A stretch of DNA of 64,000 nt from Cycas panzhihuaensis (taxonomy: Eukaryota > Cycadophyta). This document shows, piece after piece, positions 45,307 to 57,060 of the stretch (position 1 is the first letter of the stretch; each line of letters starts with the position of its first letter). The notes under the pieces are model-generated. The model did not search any database and was not told where the DNA came from. It saw only the letters and a program-made list of their open reading frames with translations. The stretch spans positions 146,327,741 to 146,391,740 of the forward strand of contig CM041465.1 of assembly GCA_023213395.1 (NCBI GenBank), written 5' to 3'. The translations under genes and the position numbers were made by a program.

Positions 45307-45813
45307 TATTAGAATAATGTTACCTTTGTAAATGTCACTTTATATTTCACTTAATTATGTAATTTCATTGAAATGGAAAACTACTTATTTCAACGAACCC
45401 TTCTTCCTCCTTAAAAATGTCCTCCTAGATTCTTTGAGGTTGGTCTACTTATCAGTTGGTATATTGTCTGTTAGTTAGGATGGTCAAATTTCTGGTCAAG
45501 TGACTATGGTATGTAGGATGGTGAGGAGGTTGAATAGGTATTCCTTCCAGAAAGGAAACACTACACTTTGCACAACTATACAAAGAGAGAGGATAAGATC
45601 CTCATCATATTTGTAATGTATATTCATTTTATTAATATATATTTATATTCTTGAGGTATTTTTTCATCCCTTATTGGGGTTTTCCACCTGTTTACATATG
45701 GTTTTCTATATTTTATTTCAGTGCATCTGATGTTTTAAATATTAATGTAAAATTTATATGCTTTATTCTAATATTGTGACCTATGCATTTGTTTCCAAAC
45801 CCTCTCTCTAATA
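45307..45813 (+). repeat. 5' LTR of copia element
   Basis: Begins TATTAGAATAATG where the 3' LTR has TGTTAGAGTAATG, and ends CTCTAATA where the partner has TTTAACA. Both termini show TG/CA to TA decay. Confidence 0.88.
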
Positions 45814-45828
45814 TGGTATTAGAGTAGG
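45814..45828 (+). promoter_or_regulatory. Primer-binding site of copia element
   Basis: TGGTATTAGAGTAGG abuts the 5' LTR: the initiator tRNA-Met complement with two C-to-T changes. Confidence 0.8.
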
Positions 45829-47603
45829 GTACCTTAACTTTAATTTTCTTTTTTATAAAATATACAAAATAGAGCATAAAAAATAATAATCACCATCCAT
45901 CAACAACTATAATGGACTACAAAAAAGGAAGGATTTTTATAAATTAAGAAGATTTACAAAATTAGGTTTTAAACCCATACATACTATAGTCTTAACTTGG
46001 AAGAGAAGTAAACATGCTACTCATCTCTACTTGCCTATAAGAAAATTGAAAAGACAAATAGACAATAAAGAAAAGGAATTCAAAGTCTTGTGACTGAAGC
46101 GTTTTTTTAGAATAGTTCTTTGAAGAAGATGAAGGTGCAACCTATCTCAAACCCTTGCTCATAGAGACAAAGATGTAGAGCCTCAACTCATGTTAAAATA
46201 GTCAAATATGTCAGCAATAACTGAAAAGAAAAGATGCAGATGCCATTGACCAAGAAATAAGGCAATAACCACCCTCACAAATACCTTCAACTAAGAATAA
46301 GAGGCTATTAACATAGAAACAAAGATATGTGAGGCTAATAACATAGAAACAAGGTTATCTAAGGCTATAAATATAGAAACAAAGGTATTAAACCCTCACA
46401 AATACCAATCACATAGTAGAAGAGCCATTAAATCCTCATGAATGCCATTGTCAGAGAAAAAGATACCCTCAACGTAGCCATCAAGTCCTCGCACAACCCA
46501 TGGACATAAATAAGGAGACATCATGTCCTTGTAGAAGCCATCGAATAAGCCAAAGAGGAGTAGCCACATAAGATTGTGTAAAAAAATTGAAAAGATGAAG
46601 TGAAACCCTAACTAAAAGGGTTAAATAATATCAGACTCTAAATGAAATTAAAATTTTAAATGTTATTTTTATAATTACAAAAATAATATAATACGTTTAA
46701 ACAAGATTTTAGGTTTGCTACCCTATTTACCCTTTTAATTTTTTTTTTCCTAAAGTTTTATTAAATTAAACCAAATTAGATTATATCGTTAGGTCCGTAA
46801 GCCCTCTATCCACTAGCCCCTTAGTCACAAGAGCCTCCCACATGACCTTAGTCTAATTCTAAAAGGGGCTTAACCCTTATTTATTTTATTTTAAATTTTT
46901 TATCTTTTTTCTCAAATAGGGGTACTTGTACTTTTTTGACCATAACTTCATCATATAGAGTTAAACTTTGATTCTAGAAGATACATCAGATTCATAATTT
47001 AGGTATAGATTCATCAACTGATCAATCAATCTAATTGGACATCATTTCAAATGGCAAAATCTTATCCAAAGTCAAGTCAATAATTATGACCTAGTAAGTT
47101 AAGGTACAAGATGTTTTTATAAAAATTTTATTATAATATTTCAATTTTATTATTTTAATCTAATAAATATTAAATTATCTATCAAATGCATTACTTAATT
47201 ACATTGTTTTCCATACATTTTGTAAATATTTCATGCAATTTATTTATATTTACTTAAAAATTACTATTTTATCACTTAATTGATAAAAATTATGAAGTAA
47301 ACATGAATATATTCATTTGTTTAATTTAATTCTCTCAATGATTGATTAAATCTCATAATATTTAATCTGTGGCAATAAATAATTAAAAGATAATGAGTTT
47401 ATTTTCATAAATTATTTACAAAATTCTTTTTGATCAATGGTAAATCTATGTTAATGAGTTTTTGTCTTACTAAATTTAATATCCTAATCTTCATATTTCA
47501 ATATTCAATTGTAATAAGTTAATGATTATTTCCTAAAAGATTATAACTATCTTTTTATTACTAAATTATTTTCCATCTACAAGAGTTTACATTAAGTTTT
47601 CCT
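45829..47603 (+). other. Long copia leader
   Basis: About 1.8 kb between PBS and gag, unusually long for copia. No open frame of note. It contains a 30-bp tandem repeat (46,301-46,390) and a run of short related phrases to about 46,560. Confidence 0.5.
46301..46390 (+). repeat. Three tandem copies of a 30-bp unit
   Basis: Units starting GAGGCTATTAACATAG, GAGGCTAATAACATAG and AAGGCTATAAATATAG, each followed by AAACAA. The related word GCCATTAAATCC recurs further downstream. Confidence 0.7.
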
Positions 47604-48540
47604 ATCTAAAATGACACTTATGGTAGGGACAACCTCCTATCCCTCAATTCTAGTATTAACTGGCTCAAATTATGCTAATTAGAAATTGAAAATATTCTAG
47701 ATTCTTAAACAATAAAAGATCTGGAGATATGTCATAGGAGAATTTATAAAACCTAATGACAAAAAGTTAGAAGCCTACATGGTTTATCTGATGAACTGTG
47801 ATGGAACCTTAGGCACCGTCCTAAACTCACTTTCACCAGACATTATGAGGTAGTTTTTTGAGATAGATGAACTCACCCAAGTTTAACAAAATCTTAAGGA
47901 AAAATATGATAAGGTTGACAAATATTAATTACCACTCTTAGAACAATAATTATATGACTTAAATTTTGAAAATTTTTCTAAAGTTAAGGATTTTCTAACA
48001 AAAAATTAATTTATTAATAAAGAATTAGGTAACTGTATAAAATCTTTAACTAAATAAGGTGATAAAGCTATAGTTACCACCTATGCTAAATACAACAAAA
48101 AATTCATCTATCTTGCTATAAACAAACCGCCTAAATATTTTAATCTCTTTAAAGCCACTAGACAACAAGATGATTTCCTAGAAATCACTTTCAATTAGCT
48201 AACAAATTAGCTGATTGACTATTAAAATATGTTAATTTACATAGGAAAACTACAAGACCCTTCATAAGCTTTGTTTTCCAAGTCTAAACCTGTCAACAAA
48301 TTCAAACAAAGCCACTTTCATAATAATCATAACAATAACTCCAAATATTAGCAGCCATAAAGAAGTCCTCCTTCCTCATATTTTACATCTAATTATAATC
48401 AAAACAACAAATATTCTAGACCACCTAAAAACTAGAATAATACCAAATAGTCATTCCAAAAAAGGAATATTGTCACTCCTAACTCAAATAAGATTGTCAC
48501 TTGTGCCTACTTCCATAAAAAGAGGTACAACATTTACGTC
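47604..48540 (+). pseudogene. gag: Gag of copia element (UBN2 type)
   Basis: Opens MTLMVGTTSYPS, then VLTGSNYAN followed by a stop in place of Trp and KLKIF, the start of the copia gag core. LGTVLNSLSPDIM, NLKEKYDK and LNFENFSKVKDFLTK follow, as does NKPPKYFNLFKA. The C-terminal part is Asn/Lys-rich (HFHNNHNNNSKY). The zinc-knuckle position near 48,500 reads TCAYFHKKRYNI, a decayed CxxC-x4-H. Gag forms the particle. Stops sit mainly at expected Gln and Trp codons. Confidence 0.75.
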
Positions 48541-50129
48541 TTTATAAGCATAATTACCTTAGAAGCATGGAAAGCTTCCAAAGGGATCCAGAACTAATCC
48601 CATAAATCTAATCAATCCTTAACTACTATAACCTTAGCTTTCCTAGCTTTATTTACTTAACCACCTTTACGGGTTCTTGATTCTAGTTTTTCCAATCATA
48701 TGGATAGACACCGAGAATACCTGATTTCATACTAATATAATCTATACTCTGAAGAAGAAATCTCTTTTTGGAGTGTATCTCAACTTAAAGTCAAAGGAAC
48801 ATGTGATGTTTCTTTAAAATATAGTTTAATCAAGGATATATTCTACATTCCTAGTTTGTTACCTAATCTTCTTTTAATATACTAAATCTACCAAAAAGTC
48901 CTTGTTGTTGAATTTTAGAAAGATAAGTTTATCAAACAACCATCAAATAAATTTAAATCAATTACCTTAGGATTTGCCAATCACAAAATAGGTCTCTATA
49001 AGTTAACAAATCTCTAACATTAAAAAACAAAAACCTTTAGTAACTTTATAGCAAAATTTGACCTACTCAGTAAGCTTTGGCATGCTCAATTTGGCCATAT
49101 GAGTTATGGAAAACTCCAGTACTTAAGTAAGCATGATATAGTTCATGGCTTACCTATCTTAAATATTATTTATAGTATTTATGAAGCTTGTGTCACATGT
49201 AAACAACACATGGAGCCTTTTCTAAATCACACTACTTTTTAAGAAAAAGCTCAACTTGAACTTCTTTATTTCGATATATGTGGCCTATTCCAAGTACCTT
49301 TGTGCTCTAAAAGTAGATATTTTGTCATATTCATTGATGATTTCTCTAGAAAATACTAGGTATACATGTTACAAATAAGAAGTCAAGTATTTGACATCTT
49401 TGTTAAATTTAAAACCTTAGTCGAAAACTAAACCAACTCTAAAATCAAAATCTTTAGATCTGATAATGCCAAGAAATACCTAAGAAATAAGTTTCCTACT
49501 TATTGTAAGAATCATGGAATATGATTTCAATATTCCATAACATATACTTCTTAATAAAGCAGTGTTACTAAATGTAAAAACCATACACTTATTGAGATGA
49601 CTAGATGCATGTTACATACAAATGATCTTGACTTAAAGTTGTGGGCATTAGTTATTGCTTATTCCAACTATTTGTTAAACCACTTACCATGTAAATCTCT
49701 ATAAAATATTACTCCAAAACATAAATGGTCTAGTTGTAAACCTTCTGTTAAGCATTTAAGAATCTTTGGAAGTATTATTTGGGGGCATGTGCCCAAAGAA
49801 AAATGATAGAAACTTGATCCCAAAAGTTTTAAATACATCTTCATTAGTTATAACAAATAAAATAAAGCATATAGACTTCTAAATCTAACCACGTATAAGA
49901 TTTTAATCTTGCATGATGTTATATTTGATAAAGAATATTTTTCATAAAAAAATTCTTATATTGACTATTAGTTGAAAACTTGTTAACTAACACACACTTA
50001 GTTGACCCCTTTGAAATATAAGCTAACCCTAAATCAATTGAAACCTTATCCACTCAAGTCCAAAATTAGACCTTAAATGAACCAACTACCTCAACTTCAT
50101 CTATATCTAGCCAACCTACTTCTTCAAAA
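48541..50129 (+). pseudogene. pol: Copia protease region and integrase
   Basis: RVLDSSFSNHMDRHREYLIS corresponds to the protease segment D-S-G-A-S-x-H-M, with Gly now Phe. The GAG-pre-integrase block KLWHAQFGHMSYGKLQYLSK and CVTCKQ give the HHCC finger. The integrase core follows: LYFDICGLFQVP (first Asp), RYFVIFIDDFSRK (second region) and KIFRSDNAKKYL. PKHKWSSCKPSVKHLRIFGS lies further on. The frame is interrupted at 50,129 by the nested element and the polyprotein resumes near 61,000. Integrase would insert the cDNA. Confidence 0.82.
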
Positions 50130-50464
50130 TAAAGGATTTGAAAAGCATGGAGATAAAGTGGAGTAATAAACAAATAATCAATCCATTGTACAATATGAGC
50201 ATAAACTAAATATCTTTATTCAATCTATGTTTGAGACTGAGTACATATTTGCAAATGGAGGTGGTGTCTAAAGACATTAGGGTTTATCACCCTAGTAAAT
50301 ATATAGTTTAAGAGAGAAGGGAAATCTCCTCAACCTTTAAAATTTAAAATATATTAAAATAATACTTAACTAAGGTTATACTTAACCTTACCTTACTTAC
50401 CTTCATATATGTGCACTCACATATGTAAATGGTGGGAGTGGGGTGATGAACATTAACCCCAACA
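50130..50464 (-). repeat. 3' LTR of outer gag-only element
   Basis: Starts TAAAGGATTTG and ends CCCCAACA. It is nearly colinear with 60,656-60,990. A short palindromic ACATATGTGCACTCACATATGT-like block (about 50,406-50,427) recurs in all four LTRs of this family. Confidence 0.82.
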
Positions 50465-50480
50465 TTTTTCCTCTTAATGG
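50465..50480 (-). promoter_or_regulatory. Polypurine tract of outer gag-only element
   Basis: The minus strand reads CCATTAAGAGGAAAAA directly before the LTR start TGTTGGGG. Confidence 0.7.
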
Positions 50481-51118
50481 TCATCACAAACATATTCATT
50501 TTTCCTTGAACTTGTGGTACATATATTTGAGGAAGACCTTGAGTGAGTAATTGAATAAATGTCCTTTCACTTTGTCTTCATCTTCATGCATCATTATACT
50601 TATACAATAGTTTCCTTCAGTATGGTATGGTTCAAATGATCTCCAAGTAGGTGTGACTTGCTTTGAATGGAGAAGAGTGGCTACATCTTTTACTTTATCT
50701 CCTGGAACCTTTATTACACTATCATCATATGTATCAATATGATCATTCTTTTGATTTGAGTCTTTTACAATAGACTTTTCGACATAAAATACCTACTCTG
50801 ACATCTATCTCACATGTATAACATCATCATAGTTATATTCATTTAAATTAAGGGTTTCTCCCCCATAAATTGATTCTAGTGTATCCCAAATAGATTTGGA
50901 TGTAGTTAATTTACTAACATTGATGAATATATCACTATTTATTGTACTAAAGATTAAAGATATGATTTCATTATTCTTTCTTGATTTTTTAAAAAATTTT
51001 CTTCTTCCTCTAAGTAACTATATGTAACAAATTTTTAAATATCTTTTGCAATAAAAAGTGTTTTCAATAAGCCTTTCCAAATATAAAAATTAATCCCATC
51101 AAATGTGGAAATTAGCAT
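50481..51118 (-). pseudogene. gag: Copia-type gag of outer gag-only element
   Basis: From ATG at 51,118 the minus strand gives MLISTFDGINFYIWKGLLK, the F-D-G-x-N-F-x-x-W start of the DUF4219/UBN2 gag domain. A decayed core follows with LHPNLFGIH. The C-terminal part DKVKDVA, LHSKQVTPT and KVFLKYMYHKFKEK matches the inner copy. Several stops. It lies at the very 3' end of the element, an unusual place for gag. Confidence 0.65.
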
Positions 51119-51567
51119 ATTATCTAAATAAATTACCATCTGAAATGCATTTAGTTGATGAGCTCGAATAAGTAAATGAAGACATTTATTGTATGAATGA
51201 TATAAAGTAGACAATAAGTGCTTTTCAATAAATATGAATCCCTTAATGAGATCAAATACTTATCTTTTTAAGATAGAATCTTTCCTTTTGTATGGAACTA
51301 AATCAATTAAGGATTTTATGAAAACCTTTAAAGTTAAAGAGATAAAGTGAGACAAAGATATATGTATGCAATAAAAATAAAATGAATGTCTTCTGAGTCA
51401 ATGTAAAATGAAATAAGTTCCTTTCTAAATATATGCAAGATAATGGAGATGATATTTTTATCATTAACTATCTTTTTAGAAAAATAAGGTAGATGTAAAT
51501 AAAATCTAAAAATCTAAAGTATAACCTTTGCTTAAGATGATAGAAATATTTAAAAATAATAAGTTTA
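51119..51567 (-). other. Outer element interior upstream of gag
   Basis: AT-rich, with no domain. The inner element inserted at its right end; the target is GTTTA at 51,563-51,567. Confidence 0.4.
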
Positions 51568-51965
51568 TGAAGGAAATAAAATGTAAAAGAATAAGGCAGA
51601 ACATGAAAGAGATAATTAAAACTTCAATACATCAATGTTGCATAAACATGAGAGCCATTGTATTCAATCTATATTGTAGAGAGTTAACAAATATTCAATA
51701 TTGTAGGCAGTGTCTAAAAACACTAGGGTTACACACCCCTTAGTATATATAATTTTAGAGGAGGAGGAAAACTCCTCAACCCCTGAAATTTAAATTACAA
51801 TAAAATAATACAAACTTAACTTAAAGTAAACTTAACTCAAATTAACATAAACTCACCTTAAACTTACCTACACATGTTGAGCACCCACATGTGTAAATTA
51901 AGGAAGATGAGGTGTGCTCCCCTAGTTGGAAGGTAGGAGTGGAGTGATGACTATTAACTCCATCA
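51568..51965 (-). repeat. 3' LTR of inner gag-only element
   Basis: Starts TGAAGGAAATAAAATG and ends CTCCATCA. It pairs with 57,396-57,782. The last 41 codons of the gag frame extend into it (to 51,842). Confidence 0.85.
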
Positions 51966-52705
51966 TTCTCCTCCTTAATGGTCATCACAAACACTTGTGT
52001 CTTCTCTTTGAACTTATGGAATTTATACTTGAAAAAAACTTTAAAATTCTGTCTCTTAACTTGAACTTTAATAACTTGCTTTAACCTTCTAGCAACATGT
52101 GTCCTTTTATCATGAAGTGGTGAAAAAAATCTATAATTGAATGAAGCTTGATTTGTACAAAAATGAATAGCTGCAACTTTGACTTTATCAACTGGAGCAT
52201 TAAAAAAACTTTCAACCTGGAATTTATTTTCTGTAAACTTTGCATTATGAACACTTGTCAAATCATCATAACTCTCCTCTACCACATCATAAGATTCATT
52301 TTCCTTTTCAAATAGAGGATCAGATACTTGTGTAACAAGTTGATCATATATTTGATCTCAATCTTCATTGGTCTTTTCATTACAAATCATCTGTTCTGGC
52401 ACCTGTCTCACATGCTCATAAAAAATAACATCAAATATATTAAGGGTATCTCCCCTATAAGTGGAAATCAATACATCCCATACAGATTTAGAAGTAGTTA
52501 ATTCAGAAACTCTAGAAAAGACATCATCATTTATAGTAAAAAATAATAAACCTAAGACTTCATTATCTTTTCTAAAATTTTCTTTAATACTAAGATCACA
52601 TTCATGTTGTAGATATTTTAAAATATCATGTGTAATAAAATAATTTTACATAGTCTTGTGCCATAATGAAAAATTATGGCCATCAAATGTAGGAAAGTAT
52701 GCCAT
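51842..52705 (-). CDS. gag: Copia-type gag of inner gag-only element, with few stops
   Basis: From ATG at 52,705 (MAYFPTFDGHNFSLWHKTM) the minus strand stays in one frame to a stop at 51,842, about 287 codons with only two internal stops: one near 52,646 and one near 52,352. The N-terminal part is the DUF4219/UBN2 gag domain (LKYLQHECDLSIKENF, SKSVWDVLISTYRGDT). The C-terminal 147 codons (52,285-51,842) are fully open and include DKVKVAAIHFCTN and RRLKQVIKVQVKRQ, a basic region. The frame passes through the PPT (coding IKEEN) and into the LTR, where it ends in a cysteine-containing YTCGCSTCVGKF. The outer copy has the same layout. Probably a single particle protein; no protease or pol follows. 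Confidence 0.68.
51966..51981 (-). promoter_or_regulatory. Polypurine tract of inner gag-only element
   Basis: The minus strand reads CCATTAAGGAGGAGAA directly before the LTR start TGATGGAG. It is at the same time coding sequence of gag. Confidence 0.7.
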
Positions 52706-54300
52706 TTTATCAAAAAAAACTTTAGTGCATAAATGGTATACTTTTCCCAAGTAAAAAAGGTCAATAAACCAATGAACATATATGATTTCAAATAAACTTT
52801 TTGAAGGAGATGTAATGCCCTTTGAAAATGAATGAACTAAATACAACCTTTATAGGTGTAATAAGGAAATAAACTTTTCAATAATAATAAATACTTTCAA
52901 TATATATATATGCCTTATGAATAAATGACAACCTTATAAGATATAAATTCAAATAAAACTTGAAATATAATAAATATATGAGTAAATTTGAATGTAATAA
53001 ATCCTTTTAAATATGTAAATCTAAAATAAGACCTTAACCTTTTAATTTTCTTTAAATGAATAAATACAACCTTTTACTGTAATAAATCATTTTCCTTGAT
53101 AATAATGTATAATACTGAAACTAAAATATATATGAGTATTTTCACTTTGAAATATAATGAATATAAAGGAACATTTGAATAAAAAAGTATTATACTCCTT
53201 AAAAGAAAGGTTTACAGAATAACCTCAAGTTTGGTAGCTTTAAAACTATGCTAAATAGTGTTAGAATAACATGAAACTTCACTAATATGAAGATTAATAA
53301 AATATGTTTTCAATTGAACTAACCATTTTGAAAATGGGTTCCTACAAGTCAAGTTTTGATGAACCAAAGGTATATACCTCTTTTTGAGGCCTAATAGGAG
53401 CAGGGAGCTCAAAATCTTATAAAAATACTAATAAAACTTTATAGAATGATGTAAAAAGATCAAATATATCTTAGAGTGCTACTTAATATCTTTTCAATTG
53501 AAAAAAATTGAGAAATAATATATGAAAAGTGTGTAAATATGGCAGGTTGGAGGTAATTAAGTACCTCTATTTTGATGCTTTTGAAAATCATAAAAAACAC
53601 GTTAAAACATATAAAAAACTATGTTAGTTCAAAGAGGAGTGAGTCAAATTCCCAACAAAGTTGACAGAATTGAATTCTGATACAAAACAGAGAAGTTATA
53701 ATGAAAATGGCAGCAAGTACTTTTATGTGAATATGTTTAAAAAATGCTAAAAACCACTAAAGCGCCAGTTTCAACGATTAGAATAATGATCAAAATAAAT
53801 TTTAAAAAATAAAATAAATGGTTAGTAATGAAGTTTGTTGAAAGTAAATTATTATAGAATAAATCCAGGTAGAAAATAGTCACATGGTAATAAAATATAA
53901 TTAGTTAAAAATGTGATTTTGTGAAAAAAATTAAAAAAGCTCAAAAAATAAATGCCTGACTTTGAATCGACTGAAACATGGTCAAATTAGGTCCAAATTG
54001 GTCATATGAATAGTCAAATCGATCTACAAAATTTTTTTGACACAAGAGGACTAGTTTCATTAGAAACTGATGACCTAATGTGGAGTTATGGAGAGAAAAA
54101 GAAAAAAAAAAAAACTTTATAATAGTTATTAGCACCCTTAGCAATGAGCTATGGTCTCATGGAAATAGAAAAAGACCAAAGAGATAGAGTATATGTTGGG
54201 GGCTAGTTTTTTTTTAAACTTGGAATTGAAATTATATACAATATACTTAAAGTTTTTAAAACTTTATTAAAACAAATAAAAGAAAAAATATTCAAACGAC
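52706..54300 (-). other. Inner element non-coding interior, family-specific part
   Basis: AT-rich. The segment 53,200-54,180 is related to 57,800-58,870 of the outer element. Some minus-strand frames (53,941-54,144) are short and have no domain. Confidence 0.5.
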
Positions 54301-54852
54301 TTTGAAATGTACGTTGTTGTTGGTGCGCAGACGCCTCCTGTCACACAGAGGATCACCTCAGCTATAGATACGCCACCTACGCATACTATAGGGGGAAAGA
54401 TTCCACAAGTGAAGTTGAAGATGAAGCTCAGAGGTAGCATAGGCCAAATTTAGAATGACTATCCCCATGACTGATTCTAGTAAAACATGAATTTCTCTTT
54501 TCGTTTTGATAGATTTTACCTTAAATAAATTTGTTTGAGATGAATGATTGATGTTCATAAAGTTATGAGGGCTCTGATTTAGACATTTTATGATGGAAGA
54601 ATGAGAAGACATGCACGATGCAAATGGTGGTAATTGGCACTAAATACTCTCAAATTTCAGATTATCAACCATTACTTTCTGATGATCTATTGCCATACAA
54701 CATTAATAGCAATAGGAATGGGCAAAACGGTGGTCGCAGGATATCCATGTAGACCAAGATAGAAAAGACAACACAGCACATACAGTGCGTCAGTAGTCCC
54801 AAACTAAATAGTCTGCCCTGTATCCAGATATTTAAAGAACTTATTGCTATTG

Positions 54853-54912
54853 ATGCTTGGAGATGAGATTGGTAAGGGAACATATGGTCAGGTCTATAAG
54901 GGCTTGGGCTTG
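54853..54912 (+). pseudogene. Fragment like the glycine loop of a MAP3K-epsilon protein kinase
   Basis: Encodes MLGDEIGKGTYGQVYKGLGL, the glycine-rich ATP-binding loop G-x-G-x-(Y/F)-G-x-V of a protein kinase. In flanking residues (LGDEIGKG and VYKGLDL) it is closest, from memory, to plant MAP3K-epsilon kinases. Only about 20 codons match. There is no invariant Lys or later kinase motif nearby, so this is one small exon piece without function. It is on the opposite strand to the element's gag. Confidence 0.55.
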
Positions 54913-55760
54913 AGTTTAAAAGTATTAAGCAAATGGGCCCTGAATCTATTTCTAATATGATTGATAGAAGCACCATGTAATCTATCCCTGATTTAATCTC
55001 AAGTTCCTTAAGCTTGGTTCTAGTCACCTGTGAAAAGAATCTAGAAAGCACCTCTACTATAAGCAAGATTGTTGGGAGCCGTAAACTTTATATAGATGAG
55101 GATGAGTTGATAAGGTGCCCTGACTGTAATGAAAAATGAATTGATAAAGTGCCCTACATGTTGATGTAGATAGCAAAATCCCCAGTCCTCATCTATATAA
55201 TATGTAGAATGTTGTATTATCATTATTGTTTTGTTGTTTTCAAATTTGAGGCTTTTAGATAAGTATAGCATCATAAATGCATTATTTTCAAAGAGGCCAT
55301 GAAGTTACATCACTTTATAAGGACTAGAATATTTTAGCACTGCTAGATTAAGCTCAACTGCTGTTTAGTTATTGTTCTTTTATCAGACTGACATTTATAG
55401 TATATCTCAAAATCTTAGAAACAGAAATATTGGATCATATGTGTATGATGCAACCGAGTGATTATATTGAAAGTGGTTGTGGTGATAGTAAACATTACAT
55501 AGGCAAATAATATAGTCAATAGTCTTCTGAGAGCTAAGGAACCCAATGCTTGCTAATCTATTGGCTTATAGATAAACTTTTATTATTATTTTTATTTTTA
55601 TTTTATCCTTTTTTATGTGGTGAGAACACAAAATTTAGACATCCAATACTCAGATCTAGACCTCATGAGTGAAGTTTGATCAAGATTAGATTATACAAAC
55701 TATAAACATAAAGAATGCTATATCAAAAATTAGCAGACATTAGAAGGTAGTAGTAAGGTT

Positions 55761-55805
55761 CATCTTGCGGCAACAAAGGCTTTGTATAATGCTCTAAAGC
55801 AACCC
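55761..55805 (+). pseudogene. Fragment like an importin beta HEAT-repeat segment
   Basis: Encodes KVHLAATKALYNAL, close to the E-V-R-L-A-A-T-(R/K)-A-L-Y-N-A-L segment of importin beta-1 (karyopherin beta). The match ends at once on both sides, and after it the frame reads KQPLIPKLKAS with no importin likeness. The match is short but distinctive. Possible captured gene piece; a search is needed. Confidence 0.42.
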
Positions 55806-56040
55806 TTGATTCCCAAATTGAAAGCTTCATCAAGAAGAAAGAGGACTTTTTATGACAAAGGCAAAAAACTTGGATAAACTGAGAATAACTATTGATAGTA
55901 AATGTTGAAAGAGGCTTATTCCTTTTTTTTAATTTTCTGTCTACTTTTGACAAAGCAAGTTGAGTAAGTCTTGCCTGGAATATATGCCAGATCTTCAAAA
56001 GAAATGATGAAAATAATCAATAATATAAGAAGTATTAATG

Positions 56041-56429
56041 TGTATATGTCCTTTTTCTTCTAATAGTATGCTTAGAATATTGTAACTCAATATGTTTGAA
56101 TATCACACTCAAAGATAGCTTGACAAAAATGAAACTTGATTCGTATGACTATTTTTTATGTTACAACAAAACCACAATGAACCAATAAATTTTTTAAATA
56201 TTTTGAAGAGAGTATATCAGAGAAAATGCTTATGTATTTGTATTTAAAAATTTTCAAAATATGTGAAGTAGATATATCATAGAAATGAGAAATATGTGTT
56301 TTAGATATGAAAAAATAAGTATGAAGAACCTGGTAAACAACTGTAGTAGACTTCTTTAAACTTTCAAACACATACTCCAGTAGATAGATCTATTGTATAT
56401 ACTTCTTTAGAAAACTTTATTGGGCTGAG
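56041..56429. other. Inner element interior, no feature seen
   Basis: AT-rich. A 71-codon minus-strand frame (56,156-56,371) has no recognisable motif. Confidence 0.35.
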
Positions 56430-57060
56430 TATGCACCTAAAGCTTGCAGATCGAAAAGAGAACTTGCAAATATGGTCAAATATATGATTAAAAATATAGA
56501 TCTGAAAAATATAGTAGATCTGAACCAAATGTTGTAGATTTGAAATAAATATACCAAAAAAATAGTCAAATAATTACTGAAATAAACAGACCTGAAAAAA
56601 ACTTGATAAATATTGCAGATCTAAAATAAGTATAGCAGATTTAAAGTAAATATTGCAGATATGAAATAAATCAACCAAAAAATAGTATAATAATTACTGA
56701 AATAAGAAGATCTAAAAGAAAACTTGATAAATATTTAAGATTTGAAGTAAAATATAGCAGATCTGAACCAAATGTTGTAGATTTGAACAAATAAACCAAG
56801 AAAATGATAAAATAAAATGCAGATCTAAAAAATATAGGGTAGATCTGAAGTAAACTTAAAATAAATATTGCTTGTTGTTGATCTCCTTCACATATTTGAG
56901 AAAATATTAGATAAGTAGATAGAAATATTCTTGAAAATAGTCAAATATATGATAAGATATGCAGATATGAAAAAATATAACTCAGATCTAAGAAAACTTT
57001 GAAAAAATATAGCTTCTAGCTGAAATCCTGCGTAGATCTGGAAAAATATAAGATAATAGA
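56430..57060. repeat. Degenerate tandem repeats with AGATCTGAA core
   Basis: The words AGATCTGAA, AGATTTGAA and AGATCTAAA recur about every 30-60 bases, mostly followed by ATAGCAGATC or TATTGCAGAT, over some 600 bp. It lies just downstream of the PBS and LTR in the element's own direction. Confidence 0.6.

Larger units (their letters stand above)
54301..56040 (+). other. Foreign segment in inner element with host-gene-like pieces
   Basis: Composition changes here to less A-rich, more mixed sequence with no counterpart in the outer element. The plus strand holds a kinase-like 60-bp piece (54,853-54,912), an importin-like piece (about 55,761-55,805) and open exon-like stretches such as one near 54,630-54,766 (ISDYQPLLSDDLLPY). 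Intervening parts look like introns. I infer captured host sequence, possibly from more than one gene. The minus-strand frames over the same region are shadows. Confidence 0.5.

Noticed and set aside
46301-46390. Possible CRISPR-like array
   Set aside because: The copies are directly adjacent with no unique spacers, and the context is a plant retroelement.
54665-55274. Minus-strand frames of 133 and 77 codons
   Set aside because: The opposite strand carries the kinase-like match; these frames have no motif.
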